The position numbers and the translations under genes were made by a program. Below are positions 48,156 through 61,400 of a DNA stretch of 64,000 nucleotides, piece after piece. Below the pieces are notes generated by a model. It ran no database searches. It saw nothing but the letters and a program-made list of their open reading frames with translations, and was not told where the DNA came from. Origin of the DNA: Bicyclus anynana (lineage: Eukaryota; Arthropoda; Insecta; Lepidoptera; Nymphalidae); contig NC_069105.1 in assembly GCF_947172395.1 (NCBI RefSeq), positions 2,604,001 to 2,668,000 on the forward strand, in the 5' to 3' direction. Within the stretch, counting starts at the first letter, position 1. Every line of letters starts with the position of its first letter.

Positions 48156-49645
48156 AGTAAATAAGTGGGAGATTGAAGGATGAATAATGAAAATACATAC
48201 TTTAAAAATCCCATATAATTAATAATGTTATAATATGATACAAAAGTACACTTAACTAACATTACACTCTCCTCCTAACCGACACAGTCTCACAAGAGAT
48301 ACATACTTTAAATTATATGTGCATTCTTTTCCAAGCAACATGCTCACAGATTATAGATAAGAGTTTTATAAGACATTTCAATCCTTTGTGACGTCATTAA
48401 ATTATAGAAGAACTGTCAAGCATTCTGCGTTTAGTCAGCTAGCCATTTTATCCCAAAATAAATTAAAATACCTACATCGAAAACAAATATTTTAATTTGT
48501 AGAGTTATCCTGCGTTAAGCGAATATAGAAGACTACGCGATGACCCACGGTTTCACCCGCGTAGTTCCCGCTTCCTCACGGAAGTACGGGGATTAAAAAT
48601 AGCCTATGACACTCACTAATAACGTGACTTTCTAGTGGTAAAATAACTTTCAAAATCGGTTCAGTAGATCCAGAGAACACCACAAACTTTACCTCTTTAT
48701 AAAGTTAGTATAGATTTATACTAGGTGGTATGACTTTTAAAAAAAAAAACTTCCTACCCTGACCAAAGCTAGCTAAGCTAGTTAAAGTAGTAACAAATAT
48801 TTTGTAATTTTCACAACATTTCCTGTTGAAAAGGATTATAAGACTTGTGCTCGTAATTTTAATTTTGAGATATAAGTCAACCTTATCAGCACCAAGTTTT
48901 CAAACAGTGGACGTAACATTTAGCATCTCCAACCACATCACGACGTTTCGTACATTCGTTAAACCGGCCATGTCGGACGTGGACGATTCGCCATAATTGC
49001 ATACCCCTAAATGTTTGATACATACAACACATCCAAGTTCTACATATAATGCTAACGTTACACATTTGTCAATTATCCCAAACCCAGTCTCCATACAAAC
49101 TCGGACCCAAAAAATTCAAACGATACAAAGCTGAAAATTGGCCATAAATTTGAACATACAAGGAGATCTCATGAGGCCAATTTTCAGAAAAATCTACGTT
49201 GGCTAAATCAGCTAAATTACTTGTTAAAGTTACACTTGGAAAACTGTCAGTTTGGTGAAGATAATACATAGATTCTAGAATTAATTTACTGTCAAACGAA
49301 TCTGATGACATTGACGTTTACATTCATAAATAGGGCGCATTTTCAAAGACAGCTGACAATCATTGAAATACGCATTTGTAAAGCTGGATCAGTACGAAAT
49401 TAATGAAATCAGTTTATTTTCCCTGTTGGCCAATATTATTTCGTCTAGATTCAAATGGAGTAATCTAGTATAAAAAAAAACAAGATTTTTAGAACACTTC
49501 ATTTCTGTATTATTCTGAAGAGTGGGCCCAAGTGCAGATTTCTTGTTTTGTAATAAAACATGGCAAAGATAACTAAATATTTGTCAAATTATTTTTTAGT
49601 AAAGATATTTTAATTTAAACCACAATTTCAATAAGTTATTCGTAT

Positions 49646-49838
49646 AAAGAGTGTCCCGTAATTAATGAATAAAACGCAAATGGTATAAACACCACCTAAT
49701 TATTTATTAACTAAATCGGAGGTGCTGAATTTTTAATATAAGAAAAAAAAAAATATGCTTTTCAAAATGATTTACAATATCTGCCTACTTGCCTAAATTT
49801 ACCATTTGCGTTTTATCCATTTATTATGGGACACTGTA
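49646..49838. mobile_element. Short MITE with about 35-bp inverted ends
   Basis: Left GTGTCCCGTAATTAATGAAT and right ATTTATTATGGGACACTGTA, both extending to AAAACGCAAATGGT or its complement. TA flanks are present. Confidence 0.75.
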
Positions 49839-50395
49839 TATTCCATAATTTATCATTCCTTTGCATAGTAAGGTTCGTAACTACATATTTGCAATTATTA
49901 ATCAGTTCACCACGAAAATAAATCATTCTACTTTTAATATAAATAAATATAGCTGAATATGTGTTATTAGCCCCCGAAACATTTAACACTCAATAATGAA
50001 ATATAAACACCGCGTGGCATAAACAAACTCATGGTTAATGCCTCCGTAAGGGTTTGAAAGTAAATGGGCATAAATACTCCCAACAATAATCACATGAGTC
50101 AAGTGTGTTTATATTCCATTAAGATGAATAAAACACGATACTTTAATTCTAAAAAAAAAACCAAATAGTAAAAATGGCGACATTCAGTAATAAAACCTTC
50201 ACTTTCACAGATCATAATATAATCACAAGCCGATCTCTTAGCCTATCGAGTTTTCAATATATAAAAATGAACGCTGCCTTTCAGGCCTTAGGTGGTACAC
50301 TCCTTTAAGAATTTCAACTAATTATATAACTTATCACGTATTCCACTGTACATTTATAACTATATTTTCTAGCATACTGCACAATACTTATAGTA

Positions 50396-50808
50396 TGAGA
50401 GCCGGCGTAAGGAATATATACCCTCATCTGTTATTAAATTGGGATAAGAAATAAGTGATGAAAAATATTCACATTGACACATTGCAAATAGATTATCTAG
50501 TGAAATAGCGCCCGGTAAGTATTATATGATTAGTTTTTTTTATTTATTTTATTTACTTCCCTCTTTGCTTAATTAATAAAAATCGTACACTAGTTAAAAT
50601 AATATACCCAACCGAATTGAAAACGTAAAGGTTGCCTGATTTCACACTGCCACAGGGTTGCCAGATATAAACAGTTAATTAATGTTAAATAAATATCCTC
50701 ATCAGTTATTTAGTTGTCATAGTAATCAAGCATGAATATTTTCCATCATTTATTTCTTATCTCAAATAAATAACAGATGAGCGTACATATTCCTTATGCC
50801 GGCTCTTA
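50396..50808. mobile_element. MITE with about 72-bp inverted ends
   Basis: Left GAGAGCCGGCGTAAGGAATA and right TATTCCTTATGCCGGCTCTT. The arms go on through CTCATCTGTTATT and GATAAGAAATAA before the AT-rich middle. Confidence 0.75.
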
Positions 50809-52952
50809 GACCATTAAGAAATATAAAAACTATAATCAGCTAGTAGGCTGCTAGTGCCAGTGACAAGAATAGTATATAATTTTTCATTGTGTAAAGTGTT
50901 GCAACTATGGTCATATTGATAAAGGTTGCAAGCAACATATTTTTTTTTAATTAGTTTATTATATAGTAAGGGATGACAGGGAATTATGGCCACACCACAG
51001 ATTAATTAATTATCCGAAAGATACTAAAACAATTAGTAACAATAACCGCTACAAAATAATAGTTTAACTTACATTTAAAGCTTACAATTTAAATTTTCGA
51101 TTATCCTAATAAGACTTATCAAAAATTGCAATTACATAATATTCATAAGTTACTTAAAGAGTGATCTAAAAAAAATAATAAAAAATATATGCAAGAATGC
51201 CTAAATTCCATTTTGGCATATTTTTTGTCAATTAATATATAAATAATTAGGCACAATCACATACACAGAACGTCGAAAAGGGGGCGGCAAATCGACGGAT
51301 ATATCAAATATATGCATTTTGCTTAGTTATTTATGAGCCGCTTGATCATACACACTATTTTGTTAAATATTTTGGGTAATTGTCGTATTTTTTTCCAAGA
51401 TCAGTAATCATACAGTTGCTCTTAATGGCGGATAAAGCCCTTAATGTATTATATAAAAGGCTTTAAAAGGGACAATCTTTGTAAATCGTCCAAGATCAGA
51501 AGTGGGATAGATTTATCAGAATCACAAAATACTACATAACCTTTAAACCGTATAATCTAAACCAATCAGTCAAATCTAGTATAGACTTCATTAGCAACGA
51601 GAAATAAAAATAATTCATATCAATTAAAATAGAAATCACTAAGTCAAATAATACGAATCAAGGTCAAGAGATCAACATATCAACAAACGAAGTTATTGAA
51701 TAAATATTGCAGACTTCGATTTATATAGAGATGGGGTTTTAAACTTTAAGCTAATTTTCATCATAAGAAAAATCCAATTTATGTTCTTAGTATTAAAAAA
51801 TGCCGTGACAAGATCTACTTTCATATTTTTTGGGACATTTAGATACTAAATGATGCCTTTGCAACCCTCGTGACTTTAACTTTATTTTTAGGTTTTCGAA
51901 TAATTATTATCACCATTGTCTTAATTTTAATATTATTACTTGACGTTTCGAAAGAGCTTGTAAACTAAGCCTATTTGAAATGAATTAATTTTGAGTTTGA
52001 GTAAATATAATCATCATTAATATAGGCCTATTTTAAAGGCCCACTAGAGGTAGGTACTTCCTTCTTATGGAGAGGGGATAGCCTACATAAAATCGTAAAT
52101 ATCACTAATTCAATAACTTAATTATTATATTCGAATTAACGTGAACATAAAAAACAAAGCACCAATTTGTGTCAACTTATACATGAATAACCTACTTTTT
52201 TTTTAATTTCTAACGCCAAATATCACGTTTTAGACTTATTGTCTTTTATCAACGATCTTAAAATACTTAAACGCGAATTTTCAGATTAATAAAATTTAAA
52301 AAACTCACAGTTTATTTTTTATTATATTATGATAATTTAGCGGTTGGGGATTGTCTATAATATTGTAGGTTATATGAATTTCATGTTTTTTAGGGAAGAC
52401 TCAATTTAGAAAATACAAAATTCTCAATCAAATTGCAGGGTAATTATGTATCTCGAGTCTCTACTATCAAATCAATAAAATCATTTTTTTTGTGTGTTAT
52501 ATAAGCAGTGATTTTTACATAAAAATGAGTTTATTATCATTATATATTTTCACGTACACGTGATAATATAATAATTAATTATAACAACAAAAGATTTTTG
52601 GACACCGCCAAAAATAACATACGAAAAAATTTACCTAAACCAATAATATCGAACTAATGGGCTTCCACACACTTTTCAAAAATAGTATAGAAATCGGATA
52701 GAATGGAACCCAAAATTGGGGTTTTTAAATTTTTAAGTGATAGCTTAAGGGATGGTAAGCCGCTTTGTAACGTAACGCGTTACGGCGCCACTCTGTCTGG
52801 CATCCCTTTATCATGCATACGGTCCCGAGACGCACATTTTTTTATTATTGTGTACATTAAAAGTATGCTAATATACTCGCGTCATACTAAAGTGGGCGGA
52901 TAATTGTGCCTCTGAGTATAGTAGAACAATTTTGTAGAAATAACATTGTCTT

Positions 52953-53262
52953 TTACAAGTTAGCCCTTGACTGCGACTCACCTGATGGTAGGTGATGATG
53001 CAATTTAAGATGGAAGCGGGCTAACTTTTAGGAGTAGGATGAAAATCCACACCTATTTCGGTTTGTACACGACATCGTACCGGAACGCTAAATCGCTTGG
53101 CGGTACATTTTACCATTAGGGTGGTAACTATACACGGCCGAAGCCTCCCACCAGCCAGACCTGGATCAAAGTAAAAGTAAACTTCAATCTTCTCAGCCGG
53201 GGATCGAACCCAGCACCTCCGCTTTGTTAATCCACCGCACATACCACTGAGGCCGTCAGAGT
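52953..53262 (-). mobile_element. SINE family 1, near full length
   Basis: Minus strand: head at right (CAGTGGTATGTGCGGTGGAT, GGTTCGATCCCCGGCTGAG), tail at left (CAAGTTAGCCCTTGACTGCG complement). A 205-aa open frame (53638-53021) reads through it and is not a gene. Confidence 0.8.
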
Positions 53263-54044
53263 GACTACTTTCGGAGACATAGGGGCAACGTTGCCGTAAA
53301 TATCTAAAAAAAGGTTTATCAATATATTTAATGGTAGCCAAATACCAAACTGTCTTATGGGTCCTTTTTATAGGCAGCTGATAATCTGGCAAGTTCATTG
53401 ATGACACTCCCATGATATGCGGGCGACGGGGGTAAAGACTTCGCGGGTGTGAATTCTTGCGTGCGGGGAAGTGACGTGCATCAGTCGTGGGTTTTTCATT
53501 CATCGCTACACGCCCCCCGGCCCGCGCGCAACATCGGGAGTGTTGTGCTAAGCTATAAAACATATAACCCGATTGTCTACTATTGTTGAATAGTGTGCGT
53601 AGACCATAAGGAACCATAATAATCATAGCTAATAACAATTTAATTTCAATTATAATGAATGGCAGTGTACAATTAATTAGTTTTAAAAATCACAAATCCA
53701 GTCCGATAAAAATAATTTCTAATCCGTTTTTAATGTGAACTTTTTTCCATCGCCACGAATTTTTTCGTTCATATATCGCACGACTCAAAATTGCGAAAAT
53801 CAAAAGAAATGGCAAATCATTGAACCTTGTCGCCAACCCTCGATATTCCGCGACATCTTTAACCGAACTAACTACCCTTGAAATTACAAAAACCAAAACG
53901 AATAGTAATTGTGAAAAAATATTCTTCCTTGTCGCCAAAGATACAGCCAACTAGTTCGCGACATCTGTAATTGAACTACCCTCAAAACTGTAAGCAAATT
54001 TCAAAAAATATCGTTCCTTGTCGCCAAAAAACGAGTGTAGCTAC
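53263..54044. other. GC-rich patch and unrecognised sequence
   Basis: 53400-53530 is GC-rich (CGCCCCCCGGCCCGCGCGCA). On the minus strand GCCTATAAAAAGGACCC lies at about 53360-53376. No homologue is recognised; it may be a promoter or a repeat. 53690-54044 is unrecognised, with CTTGTCGCC-type words repeated three to four times. Confidence 0.3.
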
Positions 54045-54296
54045 TATTGAGCACACAACTAAAGCAAAACTTCTATCAAAAACAAAGTGCCATCTATGGG
54101 CCTCAGGCATAACTACATCGCAAGTACAGAAAAGGGTTAGTTTCAAAGTTCTCTAAGAACGCCATCTAGTGGTAGTTTGAAATAACAAACACTGTTTCAC
54201 TGTCCCTGTAGATGGCAGCACGAACACTTCACCGATTACACTTTTCACGAACTTCTCAAGAGTGCGTAAAGAGATTTTACTTCAATAAATGTCAAA
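54045..54296. repeat. TIR element of the AAGTAAAACTTC family
   Basis: Left AACTAAAGCAAAACTTCTAT, right GAGATTTTACTTCAATAAAT; inside CTCTAAGAACGCCATCTAGT and GTAGATGGCAGCACGAACAC. Closely matches the other copies. Confidence 0.65.
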
Positions 54297-54949
54297 AAAT
54301 TGCTTTCATTGTGGTCAAAGACACATATATACTAAAGCCAAGCTCGATGTGCACTGTTTATAAACAAACAAACTAATAATGAGGGTATAAATCGCTAGTC
54401 ATTACACAACTAATAATAATGAAAATAAAGGAGATGGTCTATTTCAGGTTAAAATTTATTAAAGTGAATAAAAGTAACTAAATAAAAAGAAATAAATAAA
54501 ATAAAAACTCAAGTTTTTGAGTTCTATCAAGATGGCGCCCATAGAGCAACTATGACATGACAATTGACAGCAAATGTCAAATCGATTACTGCATTGAAAA
54601 CGTCATCTATCCGCCATTATTACCCATATTAGTGTTGCATTTCTTGAGAGATAATGAATATTATTTCGAAAGAATTAAAGAAAATTAGTAGTTTTGTATA
54701 ATCGAAAATAGTTAAAAAAAATATCTTCTTTTATTTTCGCCAGGGTACAATGACTGATCCTGGGCTCCATACAATTTTGGACCATCTCCTTTTATTAATA
54801 AGATTAGGACAATGAGATATTATTTAATATCCTTTGAATAAACATAATTTAAAATAAATTAGGTATGAAATAACACGCGTTTTCTACCTTCATTTCTAAT
54901 TTGTTTGTTGTTAAAGATCGAGTTTATCTTTAGTTGTGTGACATCTGTG
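54297..54949. repeat. Block duplicated at 55838-56190
   Basis: Outside the element at 54430-54789, this block aligns with 55838-56190 (shared GTGCACTGTTTAT, ATTAGGTATGAAATAACA, TTTCTAATTTGTTTGTTG). It probably forms the distal PPID 3' UTR or flank; an AATAAA complement is at 54791-54796. Confidence 0.7.
54430..54789. mobile_element. 360-bp TIR element absent from the sister block
   Basis: Ends GGAGATGGTC and GACCATCTCC, with AAA/TTT and TA outside, similar to the element at 38934. The duplicate block at 55838 lacks exactly this segment. Confidence 0.75.
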
Positions 54950-55483
54950 ACCCTAAAAATAGCAAAAACCATAGTAATTATCAAAAAACCTTGAAAATCA
55001 TAACCTTCAGCCGTATCTCGGTGATCTCCGGCGTTGAGGCCCTCGAAATAGCAAAAACCATAGTAATTATCAAAAAACCTTGAAAATCATAACCTTCAGC
55101 CGTATCTCGGTGATCTCCGGCGTTGAGGCCCTCAAAATAGCAAAAACCATAGTAATTATCAAAAAACCTTGAAAATCATAACCTTCAGCCGTATCTCGGT
55201 GATCTCCGGCGTTGAGGCCCTCAAAATAGCAAAAACCATAGTAATTATCAAAAAACCTTGAAAATCATAACCTTCAGCCGTATCTCGGTGATCTCCGGCG
55301 TTGAGGCCCTCATAATAGCAAAAACCATAGTAATTATCAAAAAACCTTGAAAATCATAACCTTCAGCCGTATCTCGGTGATCTCCGGCGTTGAGGCCCTC
55401 AAAATAGCAAAAACCATAGTAATTATCAAAAAACCTTGAAAATCATAACCTTCAGCCGTATCTCGGTGATCTCCGGCGTTGAG
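54950..55483. repeat. Six tandem 89-bp repeats next to the PPID stop codon
   Basis: Unit starts fall at 54950, 55039, 55128, 55217, 55306 and 55395, always 89 bp apart. Copies differ at only one or two positions near each unit start. Each contains CCGTATCTCGGTGATCTCCG. The array ends 12 bp from the stop (55496-55498), so it lies in the 3' UTR. A single diverged half unit sits at 56150-56200. Confidence 0.95.
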
Positions 55484-55495
55484 GCTCTCCTCTTT

Positions 55496-58400
55496 TTAGT
55501 CACGAAAAATCTTTGACAGCCGCTGTCTCTGCACCTCGTTGTATCTCTTGTAGGAGTGGCGGACGTCCTCCAGCAGTCTCAGCACTGCTGTGTTCTTGGG
55601 GGAGACTTCGTCGGCGCGCCGAAGGTCACTGATGGCCGCCTCGTAGTTCTGGAGGGCGAAGTTCGCTTGGGCGCGCCGGTACAAGGCCTTTTCGTTGTCC
55701 GAGTCTATGCGTAACACCTGTAGACATGTCGCAATGAGCCTTTTTCCTCATCCAACTAATGTGTCGAATTGAAATCACCATTAATGAGGGTAGTGGTAGG
55801 GTGGGGGTAGGGTAGGTGTTGGGGTTGGGTAGGGGTCAAAAAATAGCTTTCATTGCTGTCAAAGACACATATATTATACAAAAGCCAAGCTCAATGTGCA
55901 CTGTTTATCAACAAACAAACTAAAAATGAGGGTATAAATCGTACATTTCACAACTAATAATAATGAAAATAAATTTTATTAATGAGCTTAGAACAATGAG
56001 ATATTAGTTAATATCCTTTGAATGTACAATACATAATTTTAAATAAATTAGGTATGAAATAACATGCGTTTTCTACCTTCATTTCTAATTTGTTTGTTGT
56101 TAAACATCGAGTTTATCTTTAGTATAGTGTGACATCTGTGACCGAACTACCATAATAGCAAAAACCATAGTAATTATCAAATAACCTTAAGCCGTATAGT
56201 GTAGGGTATGGTAGGGTAGTGGAAGAGTAGGGGTGTGGTGGGGGAAGTTTAGGGGTAGGGTAGGGTAGTGCAGGGTAGCGATTGGGAAGAAGTACACATA
56301 AGTCAAAACGAAGCTTGACCGGTTGCACACAATTATGAATTTATTCATTTTTTACAACAATTTTGCTGTTGTTCAATTCATGGATTCTTATTACATTTAG
56401 ACGTTTGAGATGTCACTTAAGATAAAAAAATAAAAATAAAAAAATTCACTTCTTTTCATTTCGCTTTAAAATACTATTCCATATTAACTTATGTCATTTG
56501 CTGTACAAAATATCAAATTGTTTTACAATTATTGTTGGTTACACTAAAATTTTAAAAATAGTTTTACTAACCATAACAAAACATGACTAACTTTTGTTTA
56601 TTTTATTAAATTCTATCAATTAATATGATTCTTTAAAAAAAAAACATACCGCAGAACAGCTTGTGATGCAGGATCTGTAGTCTTCTATTTTAGAAAAGCA
56701 AGCTGCCAGGTTGAGGTTGCATTGTAACTTGTATGTCCTTATGTCTTCATTATCTGTCAAATACAAAATCATTTTTACTTGAGTATCTTCGAAGTATCAT
56801 GTTTTTTGGAATGAGGAAAAACTCAGTCTGCAGAAGCGCGATAGCCCAGTGGATATGATCTTTGCCTTCGATTCGGAGGGAGTAGGTTTGAACTCTGACT
56901 GGGGTATGGGGTAACTTTTCAGTTATGTGGATTTTAAGAAATTAAACATTTATTTTTATTTATTTATACTTTATTGTATAAAACAAAAACAACAACAAAG
57001 AAAATAGAAAACAAGTATGTGCAAAGGCGGTCTTATTGCTTATAGCAATATCTGCCAGACAACCTTTGGATGAAGGAATTAATGTTATTAAATTAATTAC
57101 TTTATCCAATATTAAACATTGTGAGGTAAGCAAGGGACAGCGGGTTATGGAAATATCTGGGGGAGGCCTATGACGGAAAGCTGAAGAAAGATTAGTCAAT
57201 ATATATTGCAATAATATTATGTACTTAAAAAACAGTAAATAAAGGCATACTATTATGAATGACTAGCGACGCCCGCGACTTCGTTCGCACTTAGACCCCT
57301 TTAATCCAGCCCTTACAGTAGTATCACTATAAAAATGGAGTAACTTTTCCCGTTTTCCCAACATTTTCCTTCACTGCTTCCTATTGATCGTAGTGTGATG
57401 TAAAGTATACTATAACCTGTCCAGGAGTATGAAGAATAATTGTACCAAGTTTCGTTAAAATCCGTCGAGTGGTTTTTGTTTCTATAACGAACATACAGAC
57501 GGACGAAAATTTTACTAATTGCTTTTTTGGCATCAGTATCGGCCACTAATCGCCCCCTGATAGTTATTTTGGAAATATATTTCATGTACAGAATTGAGCT
57601 CTCTACAGATTTATTATACATAAAGATAACAGTAGCGAGGGGCAGAATTTTGTACTAGGTAACTCGATCTCAGAATAACAAATAAAATTTGACATTTTTA
57701 TTCACGTACGAATTAAACTTTACCTTACTTTAGTAAGGTAAAGTTTACCTTACTTTCTAGATCAATCAAAACCACAGCAGCACTAAACAAACACAATTAC
57801 TCACATAAAATGTAGCACAATTCAAAACTAACAACCTGACACGCACGATAAATTAAATGGTTAAATACTAAAGTAAATTTAAATTACTATTTTCTAAAAC
57901 CAAATACGCGAGGCGTCTGTTTACGAAATATAATTTATGCGTATACATTACGAAAAAATGTAATTCGTAAACAGTAAACTATTTACCTTATGACTTAGAT
58001 AATAAGATCTAATTTTAAAATAGACAGGGATATTAAATTTCGCTCCAGGCGCACATACTTGTTAGAAAGAGATAAAAAACGAAACCCGACGTCGAGTAGC
58101 TTGCCTTTGCCCCTACAACCGCGAATTGTCTGGGCGTCCATTGCTGTTTCTGTTCATAAATTAGTACCTATAAAATACAAGTACAGGCCTTTCGCCGTAA
58201 TGTACGCTTACCAAGAAAAGCTAAAATTTATAGGCTTGTTTGCGGTTTGCGTGAAGTTTAAAGTATAGATTATAGAAAGAGTGTGGTAATATGATATACC
58301 GATTTCGAGCGTATAAAAAAACTTACAACAATATGTTAGGAGTATACAGTGTGTTTTAAAAATACCGTCCGATCCGAAATGTGCGTGTAAGCATTATAAT

Positions 58401-61400
58401 ATTATACACAGAAAAAATATTTAAAAAAATATTATTCAATAATTAAGCATTTTTATCGTAATAATAAAGTTTCTAATTTTAAACATAAATTGTCCCAAAA
58501 CTTGGATAATTTAAAAAGTGACAACACTGTACTATCAATTATGGTACGTATATCTAGATTATTACCTCCTACCTACACACCTGTGGCACAAAAGTCGGCA
58601 AAATAGAAAGCCTTTTGACAATGCCGTGCCGCATATCGTAAAGGGTAGATAGTAGGTACCATCGTTTTCGACGCCCACTGTCTTTGAAATGCCGCGCCGC
58701 CGCCGATACGTGCGATTTCTGTAATGCTGTGTTTAGTTTGCCTGCGCTACTCGCCCAAAATGCAGACTTAAATTAGTAGTAGTAGACCTATTTGTGACAG
58801 AGCTACTACTGTGTTCCAGAGTAAAAGGCATAGTTTCTGGTGGTCACTAACCATTAATTCATCTGCCATCGTCCATCTAGTAAATTAACTTATCGTGTTT
58901 ACACACATCACAACACGCCAGTTATACAAGCACGCATGCATGCATGCATGTACATAGCACAAGATGATAAAGCACCTTGACAAACCCATCACCTTGTTGT
59001 GTGTACTTGTGTGTTTACTTGCCCATTCAATACCGCTTTGAATAGAAACGTGTAAACGCAGCGCAAAACATAGATGGCGGCGTTTTTATTTTGTAGTAAT
59101 GCCTACTAATAATTAACCTATCTCAACTTTTGTGTTGCCATGTAAGTTTTTATAATCTTGCATTTTTTATGTTAATTTCGTGCAGGGAAAAAAATGTATT
59201 TCTTTTAAAATAAGGACTGCATAAAAATAATGTATACACGATACCTAAGTACACCCTTAAGGGCCGGACGGGATTTCCTACAACACACTGTATATGGATT
59301 TTTAAAAGGTAACTCGGTGGGAATCGTGTTGTTAGAACAAGACGCCTCTGATATAGAATAATGATGATGATGACGACTCACAGTCTGTGTGTAGTCCCTT
59401 CGTCCCGTCGGCGAGCACGTCCCGCGCGTGGCGCAGGAAGCGCAGGCTCTTGTGGTACTTGCGCGCCGCCGCCCGGTACCGCGCGGCGCCGAACAGCGCG
59501 TTGCCGACGCACTTCACTTGCCGAATGCTGCTCATCAGCTCTTCTATCTGAAATATGTATTTTTTGGTGGGAGGCTTCGGCCGTGGATGGTTTTTTTTTA
59601 TTTTTTTTTTATTCTTTACAAGTTAGCCCTTGACTACAATCTCACCTGATGGTAAGTGATGATGCAGTCTAAGATGGAAGCGGGCTAATTTGTTAGGAGA
59701 AGGATGAAAATCCACACCCCTTTCGGTTTCTACACGGCATCGTACCGGAACGCTACATCGCTTGGCGGTACGTCTTTGCCGATAGGGTGGTAACTAGCCA
59801 CGGCCAAAGCCTTCCACCAGCCAGACCTTGACAAATTAAGAAAATCTCAATCTGCCCAGCCGGGGATCGAACCCAGGACCTCCGTCTTGTAAATCCACCG
59901 CGAATACCACTGCGCCACGGAGGCCGTCAAAGTTACCACCCTACCGACAAAGACGTACCGCCAAGCGATTTAGCCAGCACGATGTCGTGTTGAAACCGAA
60001 AAGGGGTGTGGATTTTCATCCTCCTCCTGACAAGTTAGCCCGCTACCATCTTAGACGGCATCATCACTTGCCATCAGGTGAGATTGTAGTCAAGGGCTAA
60101 CTTAGGGCTAAAAAAAATGTTATAGTTCTTTAGGTTAAAGTGTATGAAAGTGTCCAGGAAAACGGTTCATCATTATCAACCCATATTTGGCTCACTGTAC
60201 AGCTTGAGTCTCTTCTCATAATGAGAGGGGTTAGACCAATACCACTTTTTGTTCCTACAACTTATCTTTAAATACAGGTGCAAATTACCCGTATACCTCA
60301 TCCAATTTTATTTTGAAATTAAGGACCATAATAAAAATACCACACTGGCCTAATGAGGATTGGCAGACTTCACACACGCAGAGATTTTAGAAAATTCTCT
60401 GGTATGCAGGTTTCCTCGCGATGTTCTTCCTTCACTGTTTAAGACACATGATATTAAATTTCACACACATTTAAAATGCACACAACTGAAAAGTTGGAGC
60501 GGACCGGATTCAAACTCACACCATCCAGTATCGGAGGCAGAGGTCATATCTCTCTACAGGAAAACAGTTAGCAATTGACGTTTGTTTGTATTCTACCTCT
60601 GTAAAAGCATGTTTCTCTATCACAGGGAATACAGCATTTTTCAACAATAACATTTTTTTTGTTCCTACAACTTATCTTTAAATACAGGTGTAAATTACTC
60701 ATATACCTCATCCAATGTTATTTTGAAATTAAGGACCATAATTAAAATACATAGTAAAAAGGTTGCAGGTTGTTTTTCACTGAGCAATCGAGCGTTTGAT
60801 AAATACATTTGATAAAAAATAAATACATGAAATACCTTACTACAGCTCTTTCCCCCTTCGAGCTTCACGTGACATCGCTCTAACATTAAATAATTTAAAT
60901 TTAATTGACATGCCATGTAGTACCCACAAGCAATTTGCTTAAAGCTGTTGCAGCTGATTGCACAATAGTAATATATTAAAAAAAAAAAATTAATTGACAG
61001 AAAAGTAACTCACAGTAAGGTTTAGTCGTAAATCCTCTGGATACTCAGGCAGATGGTCTTCAGTGCCATCTCTGCAGCACACATCCCAACTCTCCTCAGT
61101 GATCTCTCCACTGTCTTCTATTACACATTCCTTTAACAAATCATACAAATCTATACTAATATTATAAAGCTGAAGAGTTTGTTTGTTTGAACGCGCTAAT
61201 TTCAGAAACTACTGGTCCGATTTGAAAAATTCTTTCAGTGTTAGATAGCCCATTTATCGAGGAAGGCTATAGGCTATATCTTATTCGTATTCGGAAACGG
61301 GAACCACGCGGGTGAAACCGTCAGTCAGCTAGTATTATGATATAAAAAAGCCTTTTACAATACAAAAGCAGGTTGGTGTTTGTCACAATAATTTAATTAA

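Larger units (their letters stand above)
38363..55495. other. 17-kb gene-free interval between CEP97 and PPID
   Basis: No exon of a recognisable gene was found on either strand. It contains the repeats listed separately plus long AT-rich unrecognised stretches (about 42340-44750, 45200-46250, 48720-49070, 49840-50395, 50810-52865). AATAAA signals on the plus strand near 39693, 40271 and 43856 could end CEP97 transcripts, but none is favoured. Both bordering genes point into it with their 3' ends. Confidence 0.5.

Noticed and set aside
53021..53638. 205-aa open frame on the minus strand
   Set aside because: Its C-terminal third is a family 1 SINE read in one frame and the rest has no recognisable domain or splice context.
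54950..55483. CRISPR array
   Set aside because: The repeats are contiguous 89-bp units without variable spacers, next to a eukaryotic stop codon.
60695..60960. Cysteine-rich minus-strand frame with an acceptor and donor, faintly like a TPR exon
   Set aside because: The adjoining PPID exons join in phase without it, and the similarity (CQLNLNYL) is too short.
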